This document shows positions 1 to 7,873 of a stretch of DNA of 64,000 bases, in pieces. The stretch comes from Chamaesiphon sp. 336R_metabinner_41 (lineage in GTDB: Bacteria > Cyanobacteriota > Cyanobacteriia > Cyanobacteriales > Chamaesiphonaceae). The position numbers and the translations under genes are program-made. The stretch is from positions 31,445-95,444 of the forward strand of contig JANYDE010000137.1 of NCBI GenBank assembly GCA_025359915.1, written 5' to 3'. Position 1 is the stretch's first letter. The number at the start of each line of letters is the position of its first letter. Below the pieces are notes generated by a model. The model searched no databases. It had not been told where the DNA came from and saw nothing but the letters and a program-made list of their open reading frames with translations.

Positions 1-1
1 G

Positions 2-583
2 ACCACAGATGGGGAGCAATTAATCAAAGTTGCCAAAAGCCTCCGTCCGCAAATTCAGGGTTGGCAACCAGGACTATGGTTGACATTGCTGGGTTCAGAA
101 CGAATAGATCGAGCAACAGGCGAGACCAAAATCAAAGTCAAACAGTTATTAACTCCATCGCAGATTCATTCGCCTAATCTTCGCGAGAGCGGATCTCCCG
201 CGACAATCAATATTCCGGTTGAATCCACCAAAATTCGAGTTTGTCAGGGTTCTAGTTGTCGCAGGCAGGGGAGCGATCAGATTTGTCGATCGATGCAAGC
301 ATATCTCAATCTAAATGATTTAACCGATCGAGTGCAGATAGAAACTGTCAAATGTTTACATCAATGTAAAGCCGCGCCACATGCAATCGTCACAAGTCCA
401 GTTGGCGAAATATTACCAGGAAAAACTCACTACCGCCAACTCCAGCCTAGTCAGGTACAATTAATTTTAGCTAAACACTTCCCAATTGCAGTAGCACCAA
501 AACTAATTGGTTCCACTTTAATTGAAAAAATCAGTAATTATCTCCAACAACATCGAATTCAGACAGCTACTCCCCTCTCTTAA
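2..583 (+). CDS. Thioredoxin-like [2Fe-2S] ferredoxin domain protein (5' truncated)
   Basis: The reading frame is open from base 2 with no stop, so the true start lies before the window; the TTG at 80 is only an internal codon. After an N-terminal stretch rich in L, R and T comes a thioredoxin-like [2Fe-2S] domain: IRVCQGSSCRRQGSDQIC with a later KCLHQCKAAPHAI, giving the cysteine pattern of the NuoE-like bacterial ferredoxins. The role is presumably electron transfer, but the partner is unknown. It lies 15 bases before a ferritin-like gene on the same strand, so the two may be co-transcribed and share an iron-related role (inference). Domain call is solid; function is open. Confidence 0.75.
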   Translation, partial: TTDGEQLIKVAKSLRPQIQGWQPGLWLTLLGSERIDRATGETKIKVKQLLTPSQIHSPNLRESGSPATINIPVESTKIRVCQGSSCRRQGSDQICRSMQAYLNLNDLTDRVQIETVKCLHQCKAAPHAIVTSPVGEILPGKTHYRQLQPSQVQLILAKHFPIAVAPKLIGSTLIEKISNYLQQHRIQTATPLS

Positions 584-598
584 TTTTAACGACATATC

Positions 599-1033
599 AT
601 GAAAGATTTAGACCAAGAAAAAGCGATCGATGTTCTTCGGATCATCATGGAAGTTGAGCTAGCTGGAGTCGTGCGATATACTCATTACGCCCTAATGGTG
701 ACAGGTCCGAACCGGATTCCAATCGTCGATTTCTTTAAAGCCCAGGCCACAGAATCACTACTTCATGCCCAGCAAGTTGGAGAGATTTTAACCGGACTAG
801 AAGGTCATCCATCGCTCCAAATCAGCCCGATGGAGGAAACTTATAAGCACTCAGTTAAAGACATCTTAGAAGAGAGTTTAGCTCACGAGAAAAATGCATT
901 GCAAATGTACAAGAAGCTACTCGATATCGTCGAAGATGCGAGTGTTTATCTTGAAGAATTCGCTCGAACGATGATTGGTACTGAGGAATTGCATAATATC
1001 GAAATCAAAAAAATGCTACGCGATTTCAGCTAA
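599..1033 (+). CDS. Ferritin-like / bacterioferritin-family protein
   Basis: A 144-residue all-helical protein. The four-helix ferritin pattern is visible as MEVELAG in helix A, ATESLLHAQQ (ExxH) in helix B, SLAHEKNAL in helix C and IGTEELHNIE (ExxH) in helix D, which supply the di-iron carboxylate and histidine ligands. Members of this family store iron or oxidise Fe(II), usually as 24-mers. The ATG at 599 follows the ferredoxin-like gene by 15 bases. A porin of the iron-uptake type follows on the same strand, so an iron-handling group is plausible but inferred. Whether it binds haem like true Bfr cannot be told from sequence. Confidence 0.8.
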   Translation: MKDLDQEKAIDVLRIIMEVELAGVVRYTHYALMVTGPNRIPIVDFFKAQATESLLHAQQVGEILTGLEGHPSLQISPMEETYKHSVKDILEESLAHEKNALQMYKKLLDIVEDASVYLEEFARTMIGTEELHNIEIKKMLRDFS

Positions 1034-1078
1034 CCCCCTGAGACACCTTATTCTCCACTTCTTTTAGGAATCTGTATT

Positions 1079-2563
1079 TTGAAAAAACAACTAAACTGGC
1101 TGACAATTACCGCAAGTGGCCTGTTTGCCACCTTGTTACTAATCTCCGGTACTCAAGCAGCCGAATCTTTTGTCAATACATCTACTGACGTTAGTTCAGA
1201 ACTATTGGCGAACCAGACACCTCACGATAGTTCAAATCAGCTCCTCGCTGCCAGGAAAAAGAAACGCCTCAAGCAAAAAATTAGGTCGAAAGCAAAAACA
1301 ACTGCGACGGTGCCAACTACTGCGCCCTCGACAGAATTACCAACAGATCTCACCCAAACAAATCCAACCCCAGTCCCTCCAACTCCTCCAACTCCTCCAA
1401 CTCCTCCAGTCCCAACAGGAATAGCTCCACCATCACCAGTAGAAGCACCTACAGCACCCATAGAACCACCCAAAGCCGCAGCTCCGGCTCCGAATCAATT
1501 TTCATTAAATACAAAGCTGCAAGGACAAGTAATTTTTGGGGTTACGGGAACTGTTGCTGGTGACTACAGCCGCAACTCAGCATTTGGACATCGGACTCGA
1601 CTTGAACTCAAAACTGATATCAATGGTGGTACACTCACTACCCGACTTCAAGCCGTAGGATTGGGACTATCAAATCAAAGCCCGAAAGTGGGTACTACTG
1701 CCGTCAGCACTCCTGAGGGTAGCTTATCCTGGACAGACGGCACAACTACGAATAGTATCGGCGTTGATGCGCTTAAATATGAATTTGCACTCTCACCTCA
1801 AACACAGGTAGTCGTTGCCGCAAATGCTGGTGCGTCAGATGACTTTACCGATACTATCAATCCTTATTTTGATGGTGATGGTGCTAGCGGCTCAATTTCT
1901 GCTTTTGGTAATCGTCCCTCGATTTACTATACAGTTCAGGGTGCTGGAGTCGGAATTCGCCACAAGTTAAGTGAAAACACTGAACTCAGCGTAGGCTATC
2001 TAGCACGTAGCGGTAGCAATCCAACCGCAGGGAATGGCTTATTCGGCGGCGGTTATGGTGCTCTAGCTCAACTTACCTTCAAAACTGGAGCAAATTCTAA
2101 AGTTGGTGTAACTTATACTCGCACGCTAAATTCTGACACTGGTACAGGCAGTATCAATGCTAATCCGGCAACTGGAAGTGGAAATAGTAATAACTTCGGA
2201 CTGCAAAGTTCTTTCCAACTAAGCCCTGAGTTTGCATTGGGTGGTTGGGCTGGTTATACCCAAAACCAAGCTACTGGTGGCGACAGACAAATCTGGAACT
2301 GGGCGGTAACTGCGGCTGCGCCGGATTTCGGTGGCAAAGGTAATTTAGCCGGGTTATTAGTCGGACAAGAGCCACGAGTAGCTTCTTCTGATAATGGCAC
2401 TACCGATCCTAAATCTGGGCTACATATTGAAGGATTTTATCAAATGAAAGTCAATGATAGTCTGAGCATTACACCAGGTATTATTTATCTGACGGCACCG
2501 AATCAGGCGACAAATAGCAATGGTGCGGTGATTGGTGTTTTACGAACTACTTTTAGTTTCTAA
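1079..2563 (+). CDS. Cyanobacterial outer-membrane porin (iron-uptake porin / OprB-like)
   Basis: A 494-residue outer-membrane protein. The start is TTG, preceded by AGGAA about eight bases upstream, and is followed by a signal peptide (KKQLNWLTITASGLFATLLL...GTQAAES). Residues about 60-135 are a basic then Pro/Thr-rich linker with repeated PTPP units. From about residue 140 the protein has alternating Gly- and aromatic-rich beta strands ending in TTFSF, the terminal aromatic signature of outer-membrane barrels. Cyanobacterial porins of this family normally carry an SLH domain before the barrel; here the proline-rich linker stands in its place. The likely role is uptake of ions or small solutes. 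Confidence 0.75.
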   Translation: MKKQLNWLTITASGLFATLLLISGTQAAESFVNTSTDVSSELLANQTPHDSSNQLLAARKKKRLKQKIRSKAKTTATVPTTAPSTELPTDLTQTNPTPVPPTPPTPPTPPVPTGIAPPSPVEAPTAPIEPPKAAAPAPNQFSLNTKLQGQVIFGVTGTVAGDYSRNSAFGHRTRLELKTDINGGTLTTRLQAVGLGLSNQSPKVGTTAVSTPEGSLSWTDGTTTNSIGVDALKYEFALSPQTQVVVAANAGASDDFTDTINPYFDGDGASGSISAFGNRPSIYYTVQGAGVGIRHKLSENTELSVGYLARSGSNPTAGNGLFGGGYGALAQLTFKTGANSKVGVTYTRTLNSDTGTGSINANPATGSGNSNNFGLQSSFQLSPEFALGGWAGYTQNQATGGDRQIWNWAVTAAAPDFGGKGNLAGLLVGQEPRVASSDNGTTDPKSGLHIEGFYQMKVNDSLSITPGIIYLTAPNQATNSNGAVIGVLRTTFSF

Positions 2564-2675
2564 GGGATTAAGTAATTTTGCTATACTCAACATCCAAACT
2601 ATACTTTTTATCAATAGTAGGATCGAAGAATAAAAGTCAGACTTTGTTGACTATTGTTGATAGATCTCAATATTT

Positions 2676-3182
2676 ATGCTCATAGCACTTTCTCTTTCAA
2701 TTATCTCGGCTGGCGCAATTGTATTTTTTAGCCGTCGGCTATTGTGCTATTTACGTCATTTTCAAGAAGTTGATTATTGCAAAAAGAACTTTAAAAATTG
2801 GCTGCTAGAAAATGGAATCTATGACAAAAAAGGTAGTATGATTGCTGCTGGTGCAGCTTTATCGATCGAACTGACCAAGGAAAAAATATTGCTTTCTTTG
2901 CTAATTTCTGTGATTGCTTCTGCGGGACTAGTCTGGCTGAGTTTAGCCGAGAATGACCCACGAAAGACTGGTTCATTCAAATTACAAGCAACTCAGAAAT
3001 CAACCGGAATTTACAATATTGCCTTGGGTGTATATTCAATCTTGCTCGTAAGTTCTATTCTATCTGTCTACCAACTGGGTGCTGATGACGATATTGCCTG
3101 TTACTGGCTGGTTGTGATTATTGCAATCCAATCTTCACCGATTTTACTCGTTCTTTCAAATAGCATTCACAAACGCATTTAG
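2676..3182 (+). CDS. Four-TM membrane protein of unknown function, copy 1
   Basis: A 168-residue protein that I do not recognise. Hydrophobic segments are visible at about residues 2-24, 68-90, 110-132 and 138-160, so four membrane spans are likely. A conserved central stretch reads NGIYDKKGS...LTKEKILLSLLIS and the C-terminal part contains [19 protein letters not shown]. It is the first of two tandem paralogues (the other at 3302-3808), which share these blocks nearly unchanged. Both are followed by sequence matching the 3' end of the MoaD-like gene, so the pair arose by a local duplication. Function unknown. Confidence 0.6.
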   Translation: MLIALSLSIISAGAIVFFSRRLLCYLRHFQEVDYCKKNFKNWLLENGIYDKKGSMIAAGAALSIELTKEKILLSLLISVIASAGLVWLSLAENDPRKTGSFKLQATQKSTGIYNIALGVYSILLVSSILSVYQLGADDDIACYWLVVIIAIQSSPILLVLSNSIHKRI

Positions 3183-3268
3183 CCGCCAGTCAACAATATG
3201 CCGTCATTGAGTCGTTGAGTGATGTATTTGTACCATCGAGACAGCGGATATCTTCACCATTGATCTAG
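3183..3268 (-). pseudogene. Relic of the 3' end of the MoaD/ThiS-like gene
   Basis: The spacer between the two paralogues matches the C-terminal coding end of the MoaD-like gene. Bases 3219-3263 align with 3855-3899 at about 39 of 45 positions, sharing TACCATCGAGA and AGCGGATATCTTC. Only the tail is present, with no start and no usable frame. It marks the boundary of a tandem duplication that copied the membrane-protein gene together with the end of its convergent neighbour. Confidence 0.7.
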
Positions 3269-3301
3269 AAATTAAGAAATTATCTAAAGATATCAATCTT
3301 C

Positions 3302-3808
3302 ATGCTTATAGCTCTCACCCTAGCAATTATTTCCGTTGGTACTATTGTTTTCTTTGGTCATCGCCTCTTATGCTACATGCGACACTTTCAAGAGCTTTCG
3401 TACTCTAAGTATGATTTCAACGCTTTTGTCTTAGAGCATAGTATCTATGATAAAAAAGGCAGCTTGATCTCTGCAATCGCAGCTCTGATGATCGAGCTAA
3501 CAAAGGAAAAAATAGTGCTTTCTTTGATAATTTCGACAATTACTTCTGCTGGGCTGATCCTGATCACTAGATGGGAAAATGATCCGCTTGAAATTGGACC
3601 TTACCAGCTACAATCAACCCACAAAGCAAGGGGAATTTATAATATAGCGTTGACTGTGTACTCAATTTTTTTGACAGTTTCGCTTATTATAGTCTACCTA
3701 ATTGGTGCTGATGATGACATTGCCTGTTACTGGCTCGTCGTCATCATTGCTATCCAATCTACCCCAATTTGGCTATCTCTATCAAGTAGTATTTTTAAGC
3801 GAATCTAA
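3302..3808 (+). CDS. Four-TM membrane protein of unknown function, copy 2
   Basis: The second 168-residue paralogue, the same length as the gene at 2676-3182. Blocks [22 protein letters not shown] and [19 protein letters not shown] are shared, while the N-terminal third and the loop around residue 100 have diverged. It ends in a convergent four-base overlap with the MoaD-like gene: the TAA at 3806-3808 overlaps that gene's TAG on the other strand. The overlap suggests this is the ancestral arrangement and the 2676 gene is the copy, or that the unit was inserted as a whole. Function unknown. Confidence 0.6.
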   Translation: MLIALTLAIISVGTIVFFGHRLLCYMRHFQELSYSKYDFNAFVLEHSIYDKKGSLISAIAALMIELTKEKIVLSLIISTITSAGLILITRWENDPLEIGPYQLQSTHKARGIYNIALTVYSIFLTVSLIIVYLIGADDDIACYWLVVIIAIQSTPIWLSLSSSIFKRI

Positions 3809-4080
3809 CCCCCAGCAACAGCCGGAACGATACTTACTTGGTCGCCATCACTGAGTGGTGTATTAGTACCATCGAGAAAGCGGATATCTTCGTCATTGAC
3901 ATAAAAGTTGAGAAAGCGTCGCAATTGACCGCTGTCATCACAGAGTCTAGCTTTGATGCCAGGACAGATTACTTCGATCGCATCTAATAATTCAGCGATA
4001 CTATTTCCTTCACAGTCAATTGTAGCTCGATCGCTAGTGAATTTTTGCAGTGCAGTTGGAACGAGGACTTTGACGGTCAT
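3805..4080 (-). CDS. MoaD/ThiS-family ubiquitin-like sulfur-carrier protein
   Basis: A 91-residue beta-grasp protein ending in VPAVAGG. The C-terminal Gly-Gly is the hallmark of sulfur carriers, which are adenylated and thiocarboxylated there. The [14 protein letters not shown] ending and the LDGTNTPL block match the MoaD/ThiS/CysO family. It lies just downstream of threonine synthase on the same strand. By analogy with CysO, a role in amino-acid sulfur transfer is possible, but classical MoaD in molybdopterin synthesis cannot be excluded because no moa gene is present nearby. Confidence 0.8.
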   Translation of the reverse strand: MTVKVLVPTALQKFTSDRATIDCEGNSIAELLDAIEVICPGIKARLCDDSGQLRRFLNFYVNDEDIRFLDGTNTPLSDGDQVSIVPAVAGG

Positions 4081-4085
4081 TTTTG

Positions 4086-4122
4086 GAGTTGGGAGTTGGG
4101 AGTTGGGAGTTGGGAGTTGGGA
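4086..4122. repeat. Heptanucleotide tandem repeat (GAGTTGG)5
   Basis: Five consecutive GAGTTGG units lie right after the MoaD-like start codon, on its upstream side. Low-complexity G-rich tracts of this kind recur in the spacers of this window. Confidence 0.9.
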
Positions 4123-4139
4123 GGAGATGCGGAGATCTA

Positions 4140-4181
4140 CCCACCCCCCCCCTTCGGGTACCCCTCCAGGGAGGGGATTTT
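4140..4181 (+). repeat. CCACCCC...GGAGGGG modular repeat, copy 1
   Basis: The frame CCACCCC, a short variable core (CTTCGGGTA), then CCCCTCC and GGAGGGGATTTT. Related copies lie at 21801, 41972, 42104, 52444 and 52635. It sits between thrC and the MoaD-like gene. Confidence 0.8.
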
Positions 4182-4193
4182 CTAGCCTAAAGC

Positions 4194-5492
4194 CTAAACT
4201 AACGTTTGTTGCCAGTCAAGGCGGTTTAGGGTCTGAGAACGCTCTAGGGCGCGTTCAAAGCTGTCTAATTTGGCTTCGATCGCAAAAGGCTCATTGATAT
4301 AACCTTGGACTGATTCCTGGGTCTTTAAGCCGTTACCAGTGATGTAGACGACGGTGGTTTCATCGGGATGAATTTTACCCGCTTCGATCAGTTTTTTGAG
4401 GACGGCGACAGTAGTACCACCAGCGGTCTCGGTGAAGATACCTTCGGTTTCGGCGAGGAGTTTCATCCCTTCGATGATTTCGGCATCAGTGACAGATTCG
4501 ATGTTTCCGTTGCTCTTGCGCGCGAGTTCGAGGGCGTAGATACCATCGGCTGGGTTGCCAATCGCGATCGATTTAGCGATCGTGTTAGGCTTGACTGGGA
4601 CGACAAAATCACGACCTTCGGTGAATGCTTGAGCAATTGGTGAGCAGCCTTCAGCCTGCGCTCCACTAAACCTGACTGGTTTGTCTTCGACTAAGCCGAT
4701 TTTGACAAATTCTTGGAAACCTTTATTAATCTTGGTAAATAGGGAACCAGATGCTAGCGGTGCGACGATATGATCTGGCAATTCCCAGCCGAGTTGTTCG
4801 GCGACTTCAAAACCGAGGGTTTTGGAGCCTTCGGAGTAGTAAGGGCGAAGATTGATATTCACAAATCCCCAACCATAGGTATTGGCGACTTCACAACACA
4901 AGCGGTTTACTTGGTCATAGTTACCTTGCACAGCCATTACCGTTGGGCCGTAAATTACTGTACCTAACACTTTACCTGCTTCTAGGTCAGCAGGGATAAA
5001 TACACAACAATCCAAGCCAGCATGAGCGGCGATGGCGGCGGTGGAGTTGGCTAAGTTGCCAGTACTCGCACAGGAGATAGTAGAGAAGCCAAATTCTTTC
5101 GCTTTGGACAGCGCAACTGATACTACCCGATCCTTGAAGCTCAAGGTAGGCATATTAACGGCATCATTTTTGATGTAGAGATTTTTGATGCCGAGGCGAC
5201 GTGCTAGACGATTCGCTTTGAGTAATGGAGTCATTCCAGTGCCGACATCGACAATATGCTCGTCGGGAACAGGAAGTAAATCTTTGTACCGCCAAATCGA
5301 GTTGGGGCCAGCTTTGATGCTTTCGCGAGTTACTTTAGTACGGAGGTAGTCATAGTCATACTGCACTTCCAATGGCCCAAAACACAGTTCGCAAATATGT
5401 GTCGCTTGAAGAGGGTACTCTTCTTTACATTCTTTGCAGACTAATCCTTTGGCGGCAGTAGTTCTGGTGCTGTTTAGGGTTGCTTGGGTCAT
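4194..5492 (-). CDS. thrC: Threonine synthase
   Basis: Converts O-phosphohomoserine to threonine with PLP. The N-terminus carries a zinc-ribbon-like Cys set (C19, C22, C34, C37). The PLP lysine is K120 in LSFKDRVV, and [14 protein letters not shown] is the phosphate-binding segment. The start is taken at MTQATLNS (5492); the frame stays open another 27 codons upstream, but that part shows no conserved sequence. The 432-residue length fits the cyanobacterial/plant-like class with an N-terminal Zn motif. The MoaD-like gene follows downstream on the same strand, separated by a repeat-filled spacer. Confidence 0.93.
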   Translation of the reverse strand: MTQATLNSTRTTAAKGLVCKECKEEYPLQATHICELCFGPLEVQYDYDYLRTKVTRESIKAGPNSIWRYKDLLPVPDEHIVDVGTGMTPLLKANRLARRLGIKNLYIKNDAVNMPTLSFKDRVVSVALSKAKEFGFSTISCASTGNLANSTAAIAAHAGLDCCVFIPADLEAGKVLGTVIYGPTVMAVQGNYDQVNRLCCEVANTYGWGFVNINLRPYYSEGSKTLGFEVAEQLGWELPDHIVAPLASGSLFTKINKGFQEFVKIGLVEDKPVRFSGAQAEGCSPIAQAFTEGRDFVVPVKPNTIAKSIAIGNPADGIYALELARKSNGNIESVTDAEIIEGMKLLAETEGIFTETAGGTTVAVLKKLIEAGKIHPDETTVVYITGNGLKTQESVQGYINEPFAIEAKLDSFERALERSQTLNRLDWQQTLV

Positions 5493-5611
5493 GGTTGGAT
5501 GTCGGTATGAATTTTGATATCCGTTAACTTGTTGAAAATAACGATAACACGACTCGATCGACCCGTCAAACATACCCGACTAATTTAGTCAGGTATGTTT
5601 GAAAACAAAAT

Positions 5612-5644
5612 ATAGCCACGACTTCTTGGAGAAGTCGCGGCTAT
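5612..5644. terminator. GACTTCT-family stem-loop upstream of thrC
   Basis: A 14-bp stem with one mismatch (ATAGCCACGACTTC / GAAGTCGCGGCTAT) around a five-base loop. It belongs to a dispersed stem-loop family also seen at 31839, 48946 and 61179. Here it lies in the spacer between lpxA and thrC (both on the minus strand); terminator or processing function is inferred. Confidence 0.55.
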
Positions 5645-5673
5645 TGAGATGCTTCCTTTAGCAGAAATTCCAA

Positions 5674-5883
5674 ATTCAAACTCATTTCCACACGCCGTAG
5701 GGGCTGGTTTATGCTAGCCAGTATGGATTTGCAACAACAAATATCAACCAAAACCCGCCCAACCCCGCCAGCAACAATATTCAAACTCATTTCCACACGC
5801 CGTAGGGGCTGGTTTGTGCTAGCCAATATGGATTTGCAACAATAAATATCAACCAAAACCCGCCCAACCCCACCAACAACAAT
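5674..5883. repeat. 105-bp tandem duplication in the thrC-lpxA spacer
   Basis: Two adjacent 105-bp units (5674-5778 and 5779-5883) differ at only a few positions. Each contains GTAGGGGCTGGTTT and ends in AAACCCGCCCAACCCC, so each is itself a small element with inverted ends. Because 105 is a multiple of three, a spurious repetitive minus-strand frame spans it. The spacer of about 530 bases holds no convincing gene. Confidence 0.9.
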
Positions 5884-5940
5884 CGAGAATCGGCAAAATA
5901 TTTGGAATTTGGAATTATTGTTCCTTTGGTGCGTTACTAG

Positions 5941-6012
5941 TGGGTTTGGGCGGGTTTTGGTTGATATTTGTTGGTAAAAGCGACGACTTCTAGCATAAAC
6001 CCGCCCCTACGG
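5941..6012. repeat. Inverted, internally deleted third copy of the 105-bp unit
   Basis: Bases 5941-5975 are the reverse complement of the AAATATCAACCAAAACCCGC part of the unit, and 5991-6012 the reverse complement of its CCGTAGGGG...GTTTATGCTA part, with the middle missing. It lies directly after the lpxA stop and could fold into a hairpin in that transcript. Confidence 0.75.
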
Positions 6013-6023
6013 GTTCTTTTTGA

Positions 6024-6824
6024 TTAGTCTTCGCTCTGACGTTGACGCACATATCCGGCGATACCGCGCTGAGAATTTTTGATGAAGTCACAGATTTCGA
6101 TGACTAATGGTGAGTCAAATTCAGTTTCTAATCTGGCTAAGGCTTCAGGAATGAGTAGGTTTGATTGATACAGAATTTTGAAAGCGCGTTTGAGCGTCAA
6201 TCTTTCGGCTGAGGTGAATCCAGCGCGACGCAATCCCACGCTGTTTAATCCCATCACTTTATTGAGCGTGGTACTCCGCGTCATGCAAAATGGGGGGATA
6301 TCTTTATGCGCCGCAGAGCCTCCCGCCATCATTACCAATCGCCCGATTTTGGCAAATTGATGAACTAAACAATTTCCACTTATAAATGCTCGATCTCCAA
6401 CTTCGACGTAACCCGCTAATAGTGCGCCGTTGGCGACGATGACATCGTTACCGAGTTGGACATTGTGGGCGAGGTGACTGTATGCCATTAATAGACAGTT
6501 ATTGCCGACAGTAGTTTTCGTACCTGCTTTGGTACCCCGATGAATGGTTACGCCTTCTCTGAGACTGCAATTATCACCGATTTTGACATAGCTCGGCTCA
6601 TCCTTGAAGCCTACGTCTTGAGGAGTATCACCTAAGACGACATTACTATGAAGATGGCAATTTTGACCGATCGAAGTGTACGGTAACAGCGTGACATGAG
6701 CATCTAAAATACAATTATCGCCAATTTCTACATCATGTCGAATGTAGCAAAATGGACCGATCGAGACATTAGTACCAATTTTAGCACCAGACTCGATCGC
6801 TGCTGTTGGATGGATCTGACTCAT
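6024..6824 (-). CDS. lpxA: Acyl-ACP--UDP-N-acetylglucosamine O-acyltransferase
   Basis: First step of lipid A synthesis: transfers a 3-hydroxyacyl chain to UDP-GlcNAc. The sequence is a left-handed beta-helix with hexapeptide repeats (IGTNVSIGPFCYIRHDVEIGDNC and so on). HSNVVLGDTPQD, HRGTKAG and SHLAHNVQLGNDVIVANGALLAGYVEV are standard LpxA blocks, the last containing the catalytic His region. The start MSQIHPTAAIES gives 266 residues, the normal length; a longer frame would overlap the upstream pam68 gene. It lies four bases after pam68, so the two are probably co-transcribed. Confidence 0.93.
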   Translation of the reverse strand: MSQIHPTAAIESGAKIGTNVSIGPFCYIRHDVEIGDNCILDAHVTLLPYTSIGQNCHLHSNVVLGDTPQDVGFKDEPSYVKIGDNCSLREGVTIHRGTKAGTKTTVGNNCLLMAYSHLAHNVQLGNDVIVANGALLAGYVEVGDRAFISGNCLVHQFAKIGRLVMMAGGSAAHKDIPPFCMTRSTTLNKVMGLNSVGLRRAGFTSAERLTLKRAFKILYQSNLLIPEALARLETEFDSPLVIEICDFIKNSQRGIAGYVRQRQSED

Positions 6825-6828
6825 AAAA

Positions 6829-7302
6829 TTAGCGATTGCTAGCTTCGATTTCTTTGGAAGCGCGATAGGCATCTTTCATTCTGCCAAAGTTGATTTTAAA
6901 CTCTGCTACACCGAGCAGACTACCCTTGCTATCCTCCTCCTCATCCCAACAGGAAGACAAAATCCCATAAGTTAATCCCAATACACTCAAGCCCAAACAA
7001 CCCATACTTGTCAGCAAGATTACTGTATTCGGAACTCTAAACCAGTGATTGATGATCGCCAAATAACCGCCAATAAAGATCGACATACCCATGATCACCG
7101 GAATACCGCAGAATGCCAACACCCGCCGAATCATCCGTTGACTAACAACCTCAGGAATAAAACCCGAACCCTGCTCCGTCATTGCTGGCGATGGAGTCTT
7201 GGGGTTAACAATTGGTGTTCCTTTTTTCGCGGCGGATTTCCGCTGCTTGTTGTTATTTTTCGGTTCGAATGGTACTGATGGGCGGGGATTCTCAGCAGGC
7301 AT
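6829..7302 (-). CDS. pam68: PAM68-family photosystem II assembly protein
   Basis: A 157-residue protein: a basic, Pro-rich N-terminus of about 50 residues, then RMIRRVLAFCGIPVIMGM and two membrane spans (about 65-85 and 95-115), followed by SSCWDEEEDSKGSLLG. This is the DUF3464/PAM68 layout; the family helps photosystem II core assembly (CP47 insertion) in thylakoids. It lies downstream of rpsO on the same strand, a neighbourhood known from other cyanobacteria, and immediately upstream of lpxA. Confidence 0.88.
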   Translation of the reverse strand: MPAENPRPSVPFEPKNNNKQRKSAAKKGTPIVNPKTPSPAMTEQGSGFIPEVVSQRMIRRVLAFCGIPVIMGMSIFIGGYLAIINHWFRVPNTVILLTSMGCLGLSVLGLTYGILSSCWDEEEDSKGSLLGVAEFKINFGRMKDAYRASKEIEASNR

Positions 7303-7421
7303 AATTATTCAGTTGTTGGCGATCGATTAAGTCTTGCGTATGAGCGTAAAATACTTTTAAGCTCCTAGCTACTAGTCACTACTTTTCAAGTCACTAGCCA
7401 CTAGTTACTATTTTCCAGCCA

Positions 7422-7697
7422 CTATTTGACGCGACGAATACCGAGGCTATCAGCGAGATTTTGGTAACGTTGAACGCTTTCAGTGTTGATAAACGCCAAT
7501 AAACGTTTGCGTTGTCCGATCATTTTCAATAAGCCTCGGCGAGAAGCATGATCGCTTTTGTTGGCTTTGAGGTGTTCGCTAAGACGATTGATTCTCTCAG
7601 TCAGCATCGCGACTTGAAGATCTGAGGAACCTGTATCGGTTGCGTGCAACTGATGCGCGGTCATGATTTCTTGTTTGCGTTCTTGAGTTAGGGTCAT
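7422..7697 (-). CDS. rpsO: 30S ribosomal protein S15
   Basis: A 91-residue protein with the S15 signature: HATDTGSSDLQVAMLTERI, LSEHLKANKSDHASRRGLL and RKRLLAFI. It binds 16S rRNA and organises the central domain of the small subunit. The 119-base spacer to pam68 is filled with degenerate CACTAG-type repeats and shows no clear terminator, so read-through into pam68-lpxA is plausible. Confidence 0.96.
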   Translation of the reverse strand: MTLTQERKQEIMTAHQLHATDTGSSDLQVAMLTERINRLSEHLKANKSDHASRRGLLKMIGQRKRLLAFINTESVQRYQNLADSLGIRRVK

Positions 7698-7873
7698 GAA
7701 TACTGGAAATTTTGATTAAATTTTGCAACTTACTATTTTAGCATTTACAGTTCGATTTGACTAGAGTCTGCTAACGATTAGCGGCTCTCACACTCGATCA
7801 TCCATTCACTAGTTCCCCAGTCTCTCAATCGCCGATTAAAATAGGGATACTGTAGGTCAGAATAAGGGAAAAT

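Noticed and set aside
1237..1473. Glycine-rich frame opposite the porin linker
   Set aside because: It is the antisense of the proline-rich linker; composition follows from the PTPP repeats.
5641..5856. Minus-strand frame with a duplicated 35-residue peptide
   Set aside because: It exists only because the 105-bp non-coding duplication is a multiple of three; no family resemblance and no plausible start region.
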